A stretch of DNA of 47,758 nt from a virus. Under the pieces are notes generated by a model. The model did no database searches, was not told the DNA's origin, and saw only the letters and a list, made by a program, of their open reading frames with translations. Made by a program: the position numbers and the translations under genes. Each line of letters starts with the position of its first letter. Position 1 is the first letter of the stretch. This document shows, one piece after another, positions 32,465-39,755 of the stretch. The DNA lies in IMG/VR virus record IMGVR_UViG_3300027987_000038, positions 1 through 47,758 of that record. One strand, 5' to 3'.

Positions 32465-32812
32465 TTAGCCTCCTTCGAGTAAGTCCCACCAGATTGCCTT
32501 CTGGAGGATTAGGAGAAGATCGTCGAGGTACATCACCGCAACGTCTTCGGAGTTGTCGCCACGAGTGATAACGATGGGGACATGTTCTGGCTCGGTGCAC
32601 GCGGCTGCAGCCTGCTCTAACCACTGAAGGGCGGCAATGGGCTTTGCGCGGCGTTTGCACTCAGGCACTAAATATAGCGGGTTCTCAAGGTCATGTCCAC
32701 CCTCCCTCTCCTGTCCGAGGCGGCGCTTGAACTCGGCCCCAAGCGCCGCCGTGAGTTTCTTGCTGATCTCTCGCTCGTACCGAGCGCCCTTATCCCTCTG
32801 CGCCTTCCCCAT
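32465..32812 (-). CDS. Holliday-junction resolvase-like nuclease
   Basis: The 115-residue product starts GKAQRDKGARYEREISKKL and continues GQEREGGHD ... VPECKRR, the layout of PD-(D/E)XK archaeal-type resolvases, with Asp41 and Glu51-x-Lys53 as probable metal and catalytic residues and Glu13 or Glu15 as the first acidic ligand. It would cut branched DNA before packaging. It starts inside the preceding gene and ends a base before the phosphoesterase start. Confidence 0.75.
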   Translation of the reverse strand: MGKAQRDKGARYEREISKKLTAALGAEFKRRLGQEREGGHDLENPLYLVPECKRRAKPIAALQWLEQAAAACTEPEHVPIVITRGDNSEDVAVMYLDDLLLILQKAIWWDLLEGG

Positions 32813-33206
32813 CCTCTTGCCATTCCTCCCGGTCCTCTGGAGTGAGTGGGATGCCGAGTGACTCGAACGCTTCGTACTTCTCTGCTGCGTCCTCCAGCAT
32901 GCCTAGCTGTTCGAGCGCTTGACCGACTCCCTCTGTTATTTCATAAGGGAGGTTGTTGACGTTTGCTTCCTTCAGGATCTCACCGCACTGGCGCATGAGA
33001 CTGAACGTAGCGCTGGGTGGCAGTGCGAAGCTCGCCTGCAGATACGCCTTTGTCATGAGTCCGGTCAGGCGATCTACAAAGTCGTCCGATATGGGAAGAC
33101 CTTGAGACTTCCTCTGCGCAACTTCCACTTGCACGCGTGCACTGATTGACGCGAGCAACGCAATGAAACCCGCTTGCTTCTCGTTTATGGTGATTGTTTT
33201 GGACAT
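32790..33206 (-). CDS. Hypothetical helical protein
   Basis: The 138-residue product is mostly helical, with AGFIALLASISARVQVEVAQ and SDDFVDRLTGLMTKAYLQASF, and an acidic C terminus (PEDREEWQEDGEGAEG). No catalytic motif or membrane segment seen. It overlaps genes on both sides by about 22 bases, so it belongs to the operon. Function unknown. Confidence 0.6.
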   Translation of the reverse strand: MSKTITINEKQAGFIALLASISARVQVEVAQRKSQGLPISDDFVDRLTGLMTKAYLQASFALPPSATFSLMRQCGEILKEANVNNLPYEITEGVGQALEQLGMLEDAAEKYEAFESLGIPLTPEDREEWQEDGEGAEG

Positions 33207-33556
33207 GGGTCTCTTCCCTCTGCGAATGCCCGGTCGTCAAGAGCCTCGTACCACTCGGGGTGACTCTGGTACCGGGCAAGGAACATGGTTTCGCACGCTA
33301 AGTGGTATGCGTGCAGTTGACCGCTCTCGGGGTCAATGTCCTCGCCACGCTCGATTGCCGATGTGTGACGTTTGATTGCCCCGATTACGCGGGAGTACTC
33401 GATCCCCTTCATCCAGTTGTGCGCCTCATACTTGCGCGCACCAAAGGTCAGGATGCGACCGAGACCTTCAACGAACTCGGGATCTACAAGTTCGAGCCTG
33501 TTCTTCTCACCGTCTGCCTTTACGCCTTTGCTGGGCGGTGGCCACTTGTTAGCCAT
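33185..33556 (-). CDS. dATP/dGTP diphosphohydrolase-like (DUF5664)
   Basis: The 123-residue product carries LVDPEFVEGLGRILTFGARKY, HNWMKG, YSRVIGAIKRHTSAIERGED and DPESGQLHAYHLACETMFL, which I recognise as the DUF5664 phage family, named for dATP/dGTP diphosphohydrolase activity of relatives. It may tune dNTP pools. In 2-aminoadenine phages related enzymes work with PurZ, but I found no PurZ here. Start ATG 33556 overlaps the preceding stop. Confidence 0.75.
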   Translation of the reverse strand: MANKWPPPSKGVKADGEKNRLELVDPEFVEGLGRILTFGARKYEAHNWMKGIEYSRVIGAIKRHTSAIERGEDIDPESGQLHAYHLACETMFLARYQSHPEWYEALDDRAFAEGRDPCPKQSP

Positions 33557-33807
33557 TACTCCAGCACCTTGGCGATGCGACCGGCGACGCGCCCGGCGCG
33601 GAACGCTTCGTCTGCAAGACGACCGGCTTCCACTGACAGGTCAACGATGCGCTCGTTCAGCAGATCGACTTCCTGCGCGCGACGCCGCTGCAACTCTCGC
33701 AAGCGGAATGCAGTGCGGTCGAACTGGCGCACGATGTTCTCCACCGAGCGATTGGTGAGACGGTCAACGAAAGCGTTGATGCCGTTCAGAAAGTTGTTCC
33801 ACCACAT
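33556..33807 (-). CDS. Helical small protein
   Basis: From ATG 33807 (AGGAGGAC ribosome site) the product is 83 residues and nearly all helix: MWWNNFLNGINAFVDRLTN, then IVRQFDRTAFRLRELQRRRAQEV and an Ala/Arg-rich end. Likely an oligomeric coiled coil. Function unknown; the aromatic start might touch membranes. Confidence 0.6.
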   Translation of the reverse strand: MWWNNFLNGINAFVDRLTNRSVENIVRQFDRTAFRLRELQRRRAQEVDLLNERIVDLSVEAGRLADEAFRAGRVAGRIAKVLE

Positions 33808-33820
33808 GGTTCTTGTCCTC

Positions 33821-34177
33821 CTAGTTGTGTCTGGGGCGAGGGAAGCGCCACCCGTTCGGGCACGCTGCACGCTCCGGTTGCATTGCGAACACCGCGCCGG
33901 GCACGATGCACCCCATGTTCATGTTGTTGACCAACACTAGCACGGGGAGGCTCAACATCTCGTCTCCGATGCGGTAGAATGGGCTCATCTCCCACTGGTT
34001 GCGCGTTGAATAGTGCGCACTGCCGATGATGTACCGCAGGTCTGTGTTCTTCGCGGCGAACTCCTCTGCGACCATTGGGTACGGGAGGTATCCCTTCGGG
34101 AATGTGTAGCCGGGGCCGGTGCAGGCTGCGCATACCAAAGCAAGTATGCACAGCCCGGCCAGTACGACGCCCCTCAT
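33821..34177 (-). CDS. Putative exported or lipid-anchored protein
   Basis: The 118-residue product has a signal-type N terminus, MRGVVLAGLCILALVCAAC, ending in a lipobox-like C-A-A-Cys, followed by an exported domain rich in aromatic residues (YTFPKGYLPYPMVAEEFAAKN). A phage early lipoprotein can block superinfection or DNA entry; that is only a possibility here. The lipobox is not canonical (Cys at -3). ATG is one base after the upstream stop, behind GGGGAAG. Confidence 0.6.
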   Translation of the reverse strand: MRGVVLAGLCILALVCAACTGPGYTFPKGYLPYPMVAEEFAAKNTDLRYIIGSAHYSTRNQWEMSPFYRIGDEMLSLPVLVLVNNMNMGCIVPGAVFAMQPERAACPNGWRFPRPRHN

Positions 34178-34178
34178 C

Positions 34179-34583
34179 TTAGTACTTCCCCGTGCGCGCT
34201 TTACGAGCCGTGCAGTCGGGGCAGTTACAGTCACCCTCCTCCATGAGAGGCTTGACGCCCTCCTCTGCATCGAGGTCGATGAACGCCACCGCCTTGCCGT
34301 CGCGGTACGCGATCACTTCCAGCCACCCATCGGGCAGCATGAGCACGCGCACGCGAGTCGCCGCGCTGCCTGCCATGAAGTTGATTGAGTGCACAACGGA
34401 GATGCCGGTATCCATTGACTCGACGTCCTTCGCTGTGACGCCCTGCGCTTCCGCCTCGGGCGGGATGACGGGCTTCACACTGATTCCCCACGCGACGCCC
34501 TTGTGCTCTCGGATGATCTTTTCACCCTCTTCCAACTGCTCTTCGCGCAAGCGTGGTTGCCAAGTGCCTTCGTTCTCTGCCAT
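34179..34583 (-). CDS. Hypothetical protein with C-terminal Cys cluster
   Basis: The 134-residue product has a charged N terminus (RLREEQLEEGEKIIREHKG), a beta-rich middle (VRVLMLPDGWLEVIAYRDGKAVAFIDLD) and a CNCPDC cluster near the C terminus that could bind zinc. No family recognised. It is in line with the early operon, separated by 26 bases from the small acidic zinc protein upstream. Confidence 0.6.
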   Translation of the reverse strand: MAENEGTWQPRLREEQLEEGEKIIREHKGVAWGISVKPVIPPEAEAQGVTAKDVESMDTGISVVHSINFMAGSAATRVRVLMLPDGWLEVIAYRDGKAVAFIDLDAEEGVKPLMEEGDCNCPDCTARKARTGKY

Positions 34584-34609
34584 GATTCGTCTCCTCTGCT
34601 ACATTGGGG

Positions 34610-34783
34610 TTAATTGTGGAGCTTTCCACAAAGCGGGCAATGGTACGAGTCGTCAACCTGACAACCGCACTCATCACATAGAGGTTGGAACCTCATCGGA
34701 TCATCGACTGCTGCGTCCTCATCTTCGTACTCATCGAACTCGTCGAACTCGAAGTCCTCGTCCTCCAAGAATGGGTCACACAT
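34610..34783 (-). CDS. 57-residue acidic zinc-ribbon protein
   Basis: A short ORF with a strong GGGAGGG ribosome site, overlapping the end of the VWA-like gene by 8 bases. The N-terminal half is extremely acidic (EDEDFEFDEFDEYEDEDAA), and the C-terminal half has CDECGC and CPLCG pairs, a compact zinc ribbon. The acidic part could mimic DNA, and the ribbon could bind RNA polymerase or another DNA-binding protein. This is inference from composition. Confidence 0.65.
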   Translation of the reverse strand: MCDPFLEDEDFEFDEFDEYEDEDAAVDDPMRFQPLCDECGCQVDDSYHCPLCGKLHN

Positions 34784-35666
34784 ACTCAAACACCCTCCCT
34801 CCTAATGTCTCAACGCACTCCTTCGCGTCGGCAACTGCGCCTGCCATACCAGAGACCCAATCGCTCGCGAAGTCAATACGACGTCCACCACTCTGCATCC
34901 ACTTGGTTGCGAAGTGTCGGCCAGTGTCGTTGCACTCCAGTTCACCGGCTCGCCACTTATCACCGCTGTGTACATGGGTGACCATGCGCTTGGCATATCG
35001 AAACGCTACCGCTGGGTGCAACGCTGCGGCAACGTAGTCGAGTTGCAGTGCTTGATGCGCTGTTTTAAAGTTAGCTATCGCAGTGTGTGTACGTGTCGAG
35101 CCCCAGGCTTGGTCGCCACCTTTGCAGATAGTGAGCAGGCCAAGGATTTCCACTCTGTACCCAAACTGCTCCAGCAGGTACGCGAGCGCAACCGAGATGC
35201 CGCCGCTGAGAATCGTCTGACTTGGATGAAAGCTCACAGTGCAATAGTGTGACGCAATCGTTATGTTCGTCTCAGTCGGAGCGTACTTGCGCTTACGCGT
35301 ACGCCACATTGAATCCATCTTGCCTGCATACATGCGCTCGACATCCAACTCGTCGCCGCTGTCACGGTACGCAATCATGCGTCGCAGGTCTTTGGGCCGG
35401 GGAAGGTGCGGTCGAATCGCGTCAGCAATATTGAGAATCATCTTGCTGCCTTCCGGCCAGCCCTCGCGAAACAACTTCTCTGTGAACGCCGGGGTGAACC
35501 GGGGAGACCCACCACAGGAAGGATCGGTGAGTCTCTCCAAGTCTGAGGAATCCGGCTCGTCCCAAAGCTCGTACTTTGTCTCGCGCAGCAGGTCAGGCAT
35601 TGCGTATGCGTCGAACTCGCACACTCTGCCGTATCCCTGCACGTTGTACTCTCTGAAATAGGTCAC
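34776..35666 (-). CDS. VWA-like partner of MoxR ATPase (DUF7192-like)
   Basis: From GTG 35666, which overlaps the ATPase stop (GTGA), the product is 296 residues. The central part, TNITIASHYCTVSFHPSQTI, then GGISVALAYLLEQFGYRVEILGL, follows the first strand and helix of a von Willebrand A fold, but the DxSxS metal site is absent (SHYCT in its place). Such degenerate VWA proteins occur next to MoxR/CobS-type ATPases in phages. It probably acts as substrate adaptor for the ATPase. What it remodels is unknown. Confidence 0.65.
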   Translation of the reverse strand: MTYFREYNVQGYGRVCEFDAYAMPDLLRETKYELWDEPDSSDLERLTDPSCGGSPRFTPAFTEKLFREGWPEGSKMILNIADAIRPHLPRPKDLRRMIAYRDSGDELDVERMYAGKMDSMWRTRKRKYAPTETNITIASHYCTVSFHPSQTILSGGISVALAYLLEQFGYRVEILGLLTICKGGDQAWGSTRTHTAIANFKTAHQALQLDYVAAALHPAVAFRYAKRMVTHVHSGDKWRAGELECNDTGRHFATKWMQSGGRRIDFASDWVSGMAGAVADAKECVETLGGRVFEYV

Positions 35667-37609
35667 GCTGCTACCCCTACTTTCTGTCGTTCGTTCGGCT
35701 CCCACGTTACCGTGAGCGCTTCCACTGCCTCGGCTGTGGTGTAACCCAGACGGTGGGCATCGAGGATCGAACGCGTGCTGACTACGCGCTCCAGACGCAA
35801 CTGCGCGACCTTGGCGCGGATCTGCCAAAACGTTCGGAGGATCTCTGTGTCACCGACCAGGGACTTCTCCAGCGCTTGGTCGTAGTCCATCCGCAGCGTG
35901 CCCATGCGGAACCGGTCGAGGAACGCTTCGTCGAGGCGCGTAGCGCTCGTGTAGAGCCTGTCTGCGCCTGTGCCAGCGGTGTTGCCCGCTGCCATGATGA
36001 CAAAGTCCTTGTGCTGCTTTGCAACCGGGTTCTCGAACCGCGCCGGAATCGGGAGGCGACGGTTGGCGAGCGCTTGGTTCAACACACTCAGTACGTTCGG
36101 GTCACTGCGGTCTGCCTCGTCGAGCAGGAAGACTCCACCCTCTTCGTACAGCTTGACGAACATCGCCGGGATGTAGACGAACTTGCCCTCTCCCAGCGGG
36201 AGCCGCCAGCCCTGCACTTGCGACTCACTGGTGCCCATCGTTGTGCTCAGTGCGAAGAACTCTAGGCCAAGTGCCTCTGCAATCTGCTCTGCAAGGTGAG
36301 TCTTCCCACTGCCACTCGGGCCGAACAGGTACACCGGCTGGCGAGCCTTCGCTAACCGCAGCACCTTGTCGAACAGCGGATGAGTGTGTCCTTTGATCTC
36401 ACGCACCACGTTGTCCTTCTCATCCACGATCTGGATTTTCTGTGGGCGCAACTTGGCGAACTCCTCTGCAATGATCTGGCGCACTGCGCTCTCGTTCACT
36501 GCGGGAGCCTGCTTCGGTGCTCCGCTGTTCTCTGCTATCTCTGCTACCATCGACGCGAGCGCTTCAATGTCGCCACCCAGCTTCTCGTGCACTAGCTTGA
36601 GACTCTGTGCCAACATGTCGGCTACGCTCTGCTGGATCTTCTTCTCTGCTTCCTCACCAACAAGCGGCGGCGCTTTGACTCGCAACAGTTGGATGTCGTC
36701 GTCCTGTATCGGACGCGGCTCGGGCTTGGTCTCCTCGTCAAGCAACTGTTGGAAGCGCTCTTGTATCGACTGCTGCTGGTCCTTCTGCTTCTTCTTGGCC
36801 TGCTCGATGGTCTGCTTGATAGCGTCCATCAGGTCGTCAGCGGCTTCGTTCTGCTGCTGCGCAAACATCTCGCTGACTGTCCACTTGGAAGGCGCGAGGA
36901 ACCGTTTCGTCTGTTCCATTGCGTTGACATCACTCGCGGCCTTCACGTTCGTAGCAACGCGCACGTACCTGTTGGCGTTCTCTCCATTCTTCGCTTTGCA
37001 GTACACGTTGAACGCACTGTTGCCCTTGCCGTCGCTCGATGCTTGCTTCCCCCGAGTGTCTGCTGTGTCACTAATGATTTCACCAACATCATTGAAGTCC
37101 TTTTCTATGTTCGTTGCCTTGGCAAACTCCTGCAACAGGTTCTTCTCTGGTGCTGGTGTAGCGTCGCCTGCACCCGCGTCTGCGGTGTCGCTGCTCTGCT
37201 GCTCTTTCTTCATGGTGCTGTTGAGCCACGCCTTGTGAGCGTCCATCTGCTTCATCCACGCGGCGCTGCCAATCACCTCTGGCCCATACTTGGGAGGAGG
37301 CGCGTAAGGAACGTCTGTCATCTGTGGATCTTCCTTCCAGTAGTAGGGTTTCAGTAACGGCGTTACGTACACGTCACTCGGCAACTTCGCGAGTGACACG
37401 CCACCGGTCTTCGATTCACGCACCAGTTTGAAGGGCTTGCCACTGCCCAAGCACAACAGCGTCACGCGCTGCACGTACTCGTTGCCCTTCGCACTGACGC
37501 GGAACCACGCGCCAGCCTGCAGCACCGTCGTCGCGTTGGTCTGCGGCTTGCTGCTGAAGTAATTGCGCACGCGCTCTAGGTCGCGCACTCGGTTGTCGTA
37601 AATCCTCAC
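35663..37609 (-). CDS. MoxR/CobS-type AAA+ ATPase
   Basis: The 648-residue product has an N-terminal beta domain (about 1-100), a long charged coiled region (about 110-400), and a C-terminal AAA_5-type ATPase. Walker A is FGPSGSGKT (about 427-434), Walker B VFLLDEADRSDPN (about 490), sensor 1 MAAGNT, and arginine finger region LDEAFLDRFR. MoxR proteins work with VWA partners as chaperones for metal insertion or complex remodelling; the VWA-like gene directly downstream fits. There is no GAFTGA loop, so it is not a sigma-54 activator. Confidence 0.85.
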   Translation of the reverse strand: MRIYDNRVRDLERVRNYFSSKPQTNATTVLQAGAWFRVSAKGNEYVQRVTLLCLGSGKPFKLVRESKTGGVSLAKLPSDVYVTPLLKPYYWKEDPQMTDVPYAPPPKYGPEVIGSAAWMKQMDAHKAWLNSTMKKEQQSSDTADAGAGDATPAPEKNLLQEFAKATNIEKDFNDVGEIISDTADTRGKQASSDGKGNSAFNVYCKAKNGENANRYVRVATNVKAASDVNAMEQTKRFLAPSKWTVSEMFAQQQNEAADDLMDAIKQTIEQAKKKQKDQQQSIQERFQQLLDEETKPEPRPIQDDDIQLLRVKAPPLVGEEAEKKIQQSVADMLAQSLKLVHEKLGGDIEALASMVAEIAENSGAPKQAPAVNESAVRQIIAEEFAKLRPQKIQIVDEKDNVVREIKGHTHPLFDKVLRLAKARQPVYLFGPSGSGKTHLAEQIAEALGLEFFALSTTMGTSESQVQGWRLPLGEGKFVYIPAMFVKLYEEGGVFLLDEADRSDPNVLSVLNQALANRRLPIPARFENPVAKQHKDFVIMAAGNTAGTGADRLYTSATRLDEAFLDRFRMGTLRMDYDQALEKSLVGDTEILRTFWQIRAKVAQLRLERVVSTRSILDAHRLGYTTAEAVEALTVTWEPNERQKVGVAA

Positions 37610-37617
37610 GTTCTCTC

Positions 37618-38184
37618 CTAGCTGTTGTTCTGAAGGTCGAGGCTCAACTGATCCCCGCCGAAGTCTGAGTACACAACCAGCCCTGCGTTCTTCAACTGCT
37701 TTGTTACTAAGTCCAACTGATACGAAAACTCAGCCATGTCCCGGCCCCGCCTGTCCTTGCCATACAACTCGTCCATCAGGTCCACATCTTTGCCGAGCTT
37801 GCGCACTTCCCACCAATCAACACACTCGCACTCGTCGAACTCTGAGCGCTGGCGTGCGAATATCACTTGGCACTTACCACGGTGCACCTTGAAGTTGTGC
37901 CGGTAGTTGTGCCCACCTGCGTCGGTTGGCTCATACTTGTGTATCAGGTAGCCGAGGTCTTGCAACCGCTGCAGGTCGCCTCTGAACCAATCGTACAACT
38001 GACGCAGAGACTCGAAGCCGAACACATACTCTAAGTCTGCGTCGTACGCGTCGCACGCGTCACGCCACCATTCTCCTATGCCGTCCTGAAACGGCACTGG
38101 CCGGTTGCGAGTTGATGCGCATGACACGTCACCACAGTATGGCCCCTTCGCTGTGCTTGGATGCTCCACTCTGTAGAATGACAT
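37618..38184 (-). CDS. Hypothetical protein upstream of MoxR gene
   Basis: From ATG 38184 (AGGAG ribosome site) the product is 188 residues: MSFYRVEHPSTAKGPYCGD, an aromatic middle (GIGEWWRDACDAYDADL, LRQLYDWFRGDLQRLQDLGY) and an acidic end. It looks like a soluble alpha/beta protein. It ends 8 bases before the ATPase gene and may act with it. No family name assigned. Confidence 0.65.
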   Translation of the reverse strand: MSFYRVEHPSTAKGPYCGDVSCASTRNRPVPFQDGIGEWWRDACDAYDADLEYVFGFESLRQLYDWFRGDLQRLQDLGYLIHKYEPTDAGGHNYRHNFKVHRGKCQVIFARQRSEFDECECVDWWEVRKLGKDVDLMDELYGKDRRGRDMAEFSYQLDLVTKQLKNAGLVVYSDFGGDQLSLDLQNNS

Positions 38185-38439
38185 TCTGCTCTCCTGTTTG
38201 CTGTTCGACTGTTTGGTAGATAGAGCGGCCCGAGGCGGGGAGGGAGCCCGCATCTTACGCCACCTAATAGCAACCCGTGCAACGAGGTCTTAGCGCGCCT
38301 CAGCCTCACCGGGAGCGTTCGCGTGGACGCCTGCTCTGCCCATCTTAAGCTACTCGGGCATGACCCTGCCGCTGCTCTCCCTTGCGGGTTGTAGGCGTGG
38401 TAGACGACGCCTCGTTCACCCAGCGGCTGGCGTACACTA
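38185..38439 (-). other. Noncoding region downstream of the tmRNA-like RNA
   Basis: No convincing gene. On the minus strand there is a 25-codon frame from GTG 38418 to TAA 38344 that ends GCC-CGA-GTA-GCT-TAA inside the loop of a TGCCC/GGGCA stem (38338-38360), and a CCC-GCAA-GGG tetraloop hairpin. These features recall the tag-reading frame and P5 hairpin of tmRNA but lie on the wrong side of the tRNA-like domain. The rest may be an mRNA leader for the gene at 38184. Confidence 0.35.
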
Positions 38440-38517
38440 TGGAGGTGCGGGGAATCGAACCCCGGTCCAGCGCTTTGCCCTTCGGCCTTTCACGCTGTCG
38501 AAACCATTGCCACCCCC
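38440..38517 (-). ncRNA. tmRNA-like RNA reduced to its tRNA-like domain
   Basis: On the minus strand the 78-nt RNA has a 7-bp acceptor stem GGGGGUG/CACCUCC with a G3-U70 wobble and A73, the alanine identity elements of tmRNA. The 5' part reads AAUGGUUUCGAC, the tmRNA D-loop signature, and the 3' part has a T-arm CGGGG-UUCGAUU-CCCCG. Between them, where a tmRNA has its roughly 280-nt mRNA and pseudoknot part, there is only a CAGCG/CGCUG stem capped by GCC-GAAG-GGC. No anticodon arm is present, and CCA is not encoded. It could be alanylated and bind SmpB; function unknown. Confidence 0.75.
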
Positions 38518-38520
38518 GTC

Positions 38521-38560
38521 GTGCACACAGTAACGCACTACTAGTGCGCTATGCACGTTT
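38521..38560 (-). other. Hairpin between tRNA-Tyr and tmRNA-like RNA
   Basis: On the minus strand CGTGCA and TGCACG bracket an inner CGCAC-TAGTA-GTGCG hairpin directly 5' of the tmRNA-like RNA. It may be a processing signal between the two RNAs. A second hairpin, GAGCGC-TTCC-GCGCTC, lies nearer tRNA-Tyr at about 38612-38627. Confidence 0.4.
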
Positions 38561-38661
38561 GCCTGCTCCTAATCACTAGCGCTGTGTGCTCCACTAGCCG
38601 GTGTCGTGAATGAGCGCGGAAGCGCTCGGCGGGCACTGCCCTGCGGTTGTGTGGTGGGAAG

Positions 38662-38745
38662 TGGCGAGGGAAGGAGTCGAACCTCCACAGCCCGAAGGCG
38701 GCTGATTTACAGTCAGTTGTGCTCACCTATGCACGGTGCCTCGCC
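38662..38745 (-). tRNA. tRNA-Tyr (GTA)
   Basis: Acceptor stem GGCGAGG/CCTCGCC with A73, anticodon loop CTGTAAA in a CTGA/TCAG stem, a long class II variable arm (about 17 nt, CCGCCTTCGGGC), and T-arm GGAGG-TTCGACT-CCTTC. CCA is not encoded. The class II variable arm fits bacterial tRNA-Tyr. It heads the RNA gene cluster within the early operon. Confidence 0.92.
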
Positions 38746-38896
38746 AATGTTGCGCTACCGGGTCGCCCATGTTTTCCACTTAGGATCATTCACTGCTGGG
38801 GTGCAGTGCGTGCAGTACTCACTACGATGGGGCACGCGTCGTTGTGCCGTCTTCTCCCGTTATCCCGGTCGAGCTTTCGCTGTCGATTGTGCGTCT
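38746..38896. other. Short noncoding gap
   Basis: I see no gene or strong structure in this 150-bp stretch between tRNA-Tyr and the small gene at 38897-39088. It is probably mRNA trailer and tRNA leader. Confidence 0.4.
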
Positions 38897-39088
38897 CTAC
38901 AACTTCAACTTCACCGAGTCAACAATCAACTCAGCCTGCTGCGTGCGGTTCGCAGCAATGTCGAACGTGCGAACATGCGCCTCTACTTCAACGCCGCGCG
39001 CCTGCAGTTCCTTCGCGGCCTTGTTGAACGCACGCGCTGCTGCACGCAAGTCGGAGGCATAGCCTCTGGTGCTCTCCATTACGCTCAT
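38897..39088 (-). CDS. Small helical protein
   Basis: From ATG 39088 (AGGAGG ribosome site; overlaps upstream stop as ATGA) the product is 63 residues: MSVMESTRGYASDLRAAARAFNKAAKEL, then VEVEAHVRTFDIAANRTQQAELIVDSVKLKL. Probably a helix followed by a small beta part. Function unknown. Confidence 0.6.
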   Translation of the reverse strand: MSVMESTRGYASDLRAAARAFNKAAKELQARGVEVEAHVRTFDIAANRTQQAELIVDSVKLKL

Positions 39089-39324
39089 TGTGTTTCCTCC
39101 TCTATCGACTGCAACGCTACCCGCGTCGCCTCTTTGGGGGTGGCCACCAACAGCACGGCCGTTTCGTTGCACAGCGCTATGCACGAGTCTACAAGCGCTG
39201 CGACCTTTTCTTCATCCTTCGGTACTACACCGCTGCGCGTCCTGAACGTGCACGCTAGCGTATTCAACTGCTCGATGACCGCTATCAGCAACTCAACGCG
39301 GCGCTTGTTATAGCTCAAGCTCAT
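39085..39324 (-). CDS. Small helical protein
   Basis: From ATG 39324 (AGGAGG ribosome site) the 79-residue product is mostly helical: YNKRRVELLIAVIEQLNTLACTF, then EEKVAALVDSCIALCNETAVLLVATPKEATRVAL. Three cysteines. Overlaps neighbours at both ends. No function recognised. Confidence 0.6.
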   Translation of the reverse strand: MSLSYNKRRVELLIAVIEQLNTLACTFRTRSGVVPKDEEKVAALVDSCIALCNETAVLLVATPKEATRVALQSIEEETQ

Positions 39325-39502
39325 CTTGCACCTCCTCGCGAGGACCATCTTTCGACGGTCCTCTGTAGATACCACTGTCTACCTGCTCTTGCTGGAACGC
39401 GTGGTATGCTTCGGTTGATACCTGCAGGGGCCAGCCGTCCCCTCTGTCGTCACGCGACTGCGCAACCAGTGCGAAGCCTGCGCGTAGTCGGATATAGCTC
39501 AC
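39308..39502 (-). CDS. Small hypothetical protein
   Basis: From GTG 39502, behind AGGAGG and overlapping the upstream stop (GTGA), the product is 64 residues: MSYIRLRAGFALVAQSRDDRG, then TEAYHAFQQEQVDSGIYRGPSKDGP. Soluble, no motif recognised. Part of the tight run of small early genes. Confidence 0.55.
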   Translation of the reverse strand: MSYIRLRAGFALVAQSRDDRGDGWPLQVSTEAYHAFQQEQVDSGIYRGPSKDGPREEVQDELEL

Positions 39503-39729
39503 GCGCACCTCCTGCATATGGTGTTGTGGTACGCCTCCTCTGGATCTATCGGCGCGCCACAGAACACACACTCGTCGCTCTCGGTGTTGCGGTCGATCCA
39601 ACGGCGCAGTCGGTCACTCCAGTACAAATCCTTCCCCTCGCGGTTGGTGGGCAACTTCTCCAAGCGCTCGATGTCGTCGCTCGCGTCGCCGCCCGCCTCA
39701 CTGTACCATGTTGCCTGTGGGAATCCCAT
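39499..39729 (-). CDS. Zinc-ribbon small protein
   Basis: The 76-residue product has an acidic/aromatic N terminus and a clear C-terminal zinc ribbon, CVFCGAPIDPEEAYHNTICRRC (two CxxC pairs). The ATG has an AGGAGG site 4 bases upstream. Such small ribbons may bind host RNA polymerase or nucleic acids; no specific assignment. Confidence 0.65.
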   Translation of the reverse strand: MGFPQATWYSEAGGDASDDIERLEKLPTNREGKDLYWSDRLRRWIDRNTESDECVFCGAPIDPEEAYHNTICRRCA

Positions 39730-39755
39730 GCTGTCCTCCTGTGAGAGTGTTACTA

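Noticed and set aside
33185-33556. 2-aminoadenine (Z) genome pathway
   Set aside because: Only a DUF5664 hydrolase-like gene is seen; no PurZ or DatZ.
35663-37609. AAA+ protein as a sigma-54 activator
   Set aside because: It is MoxR/CobS type and lacks the GAFTGA loop and a DNA-binding domain.
38440-38517. Circularly permuted two-piece tmRNA
   Set aside because: In a permuted gene the 3' acceptor piece precedes the 5' piece; here the order is 5' strand, short loop, 3' strand.
38440-38517. Attachment site from integration into host tmRNA gene
   Set aside because: An att core would carry only the 3' end; both tmRNA ends are present and no integrase was found.
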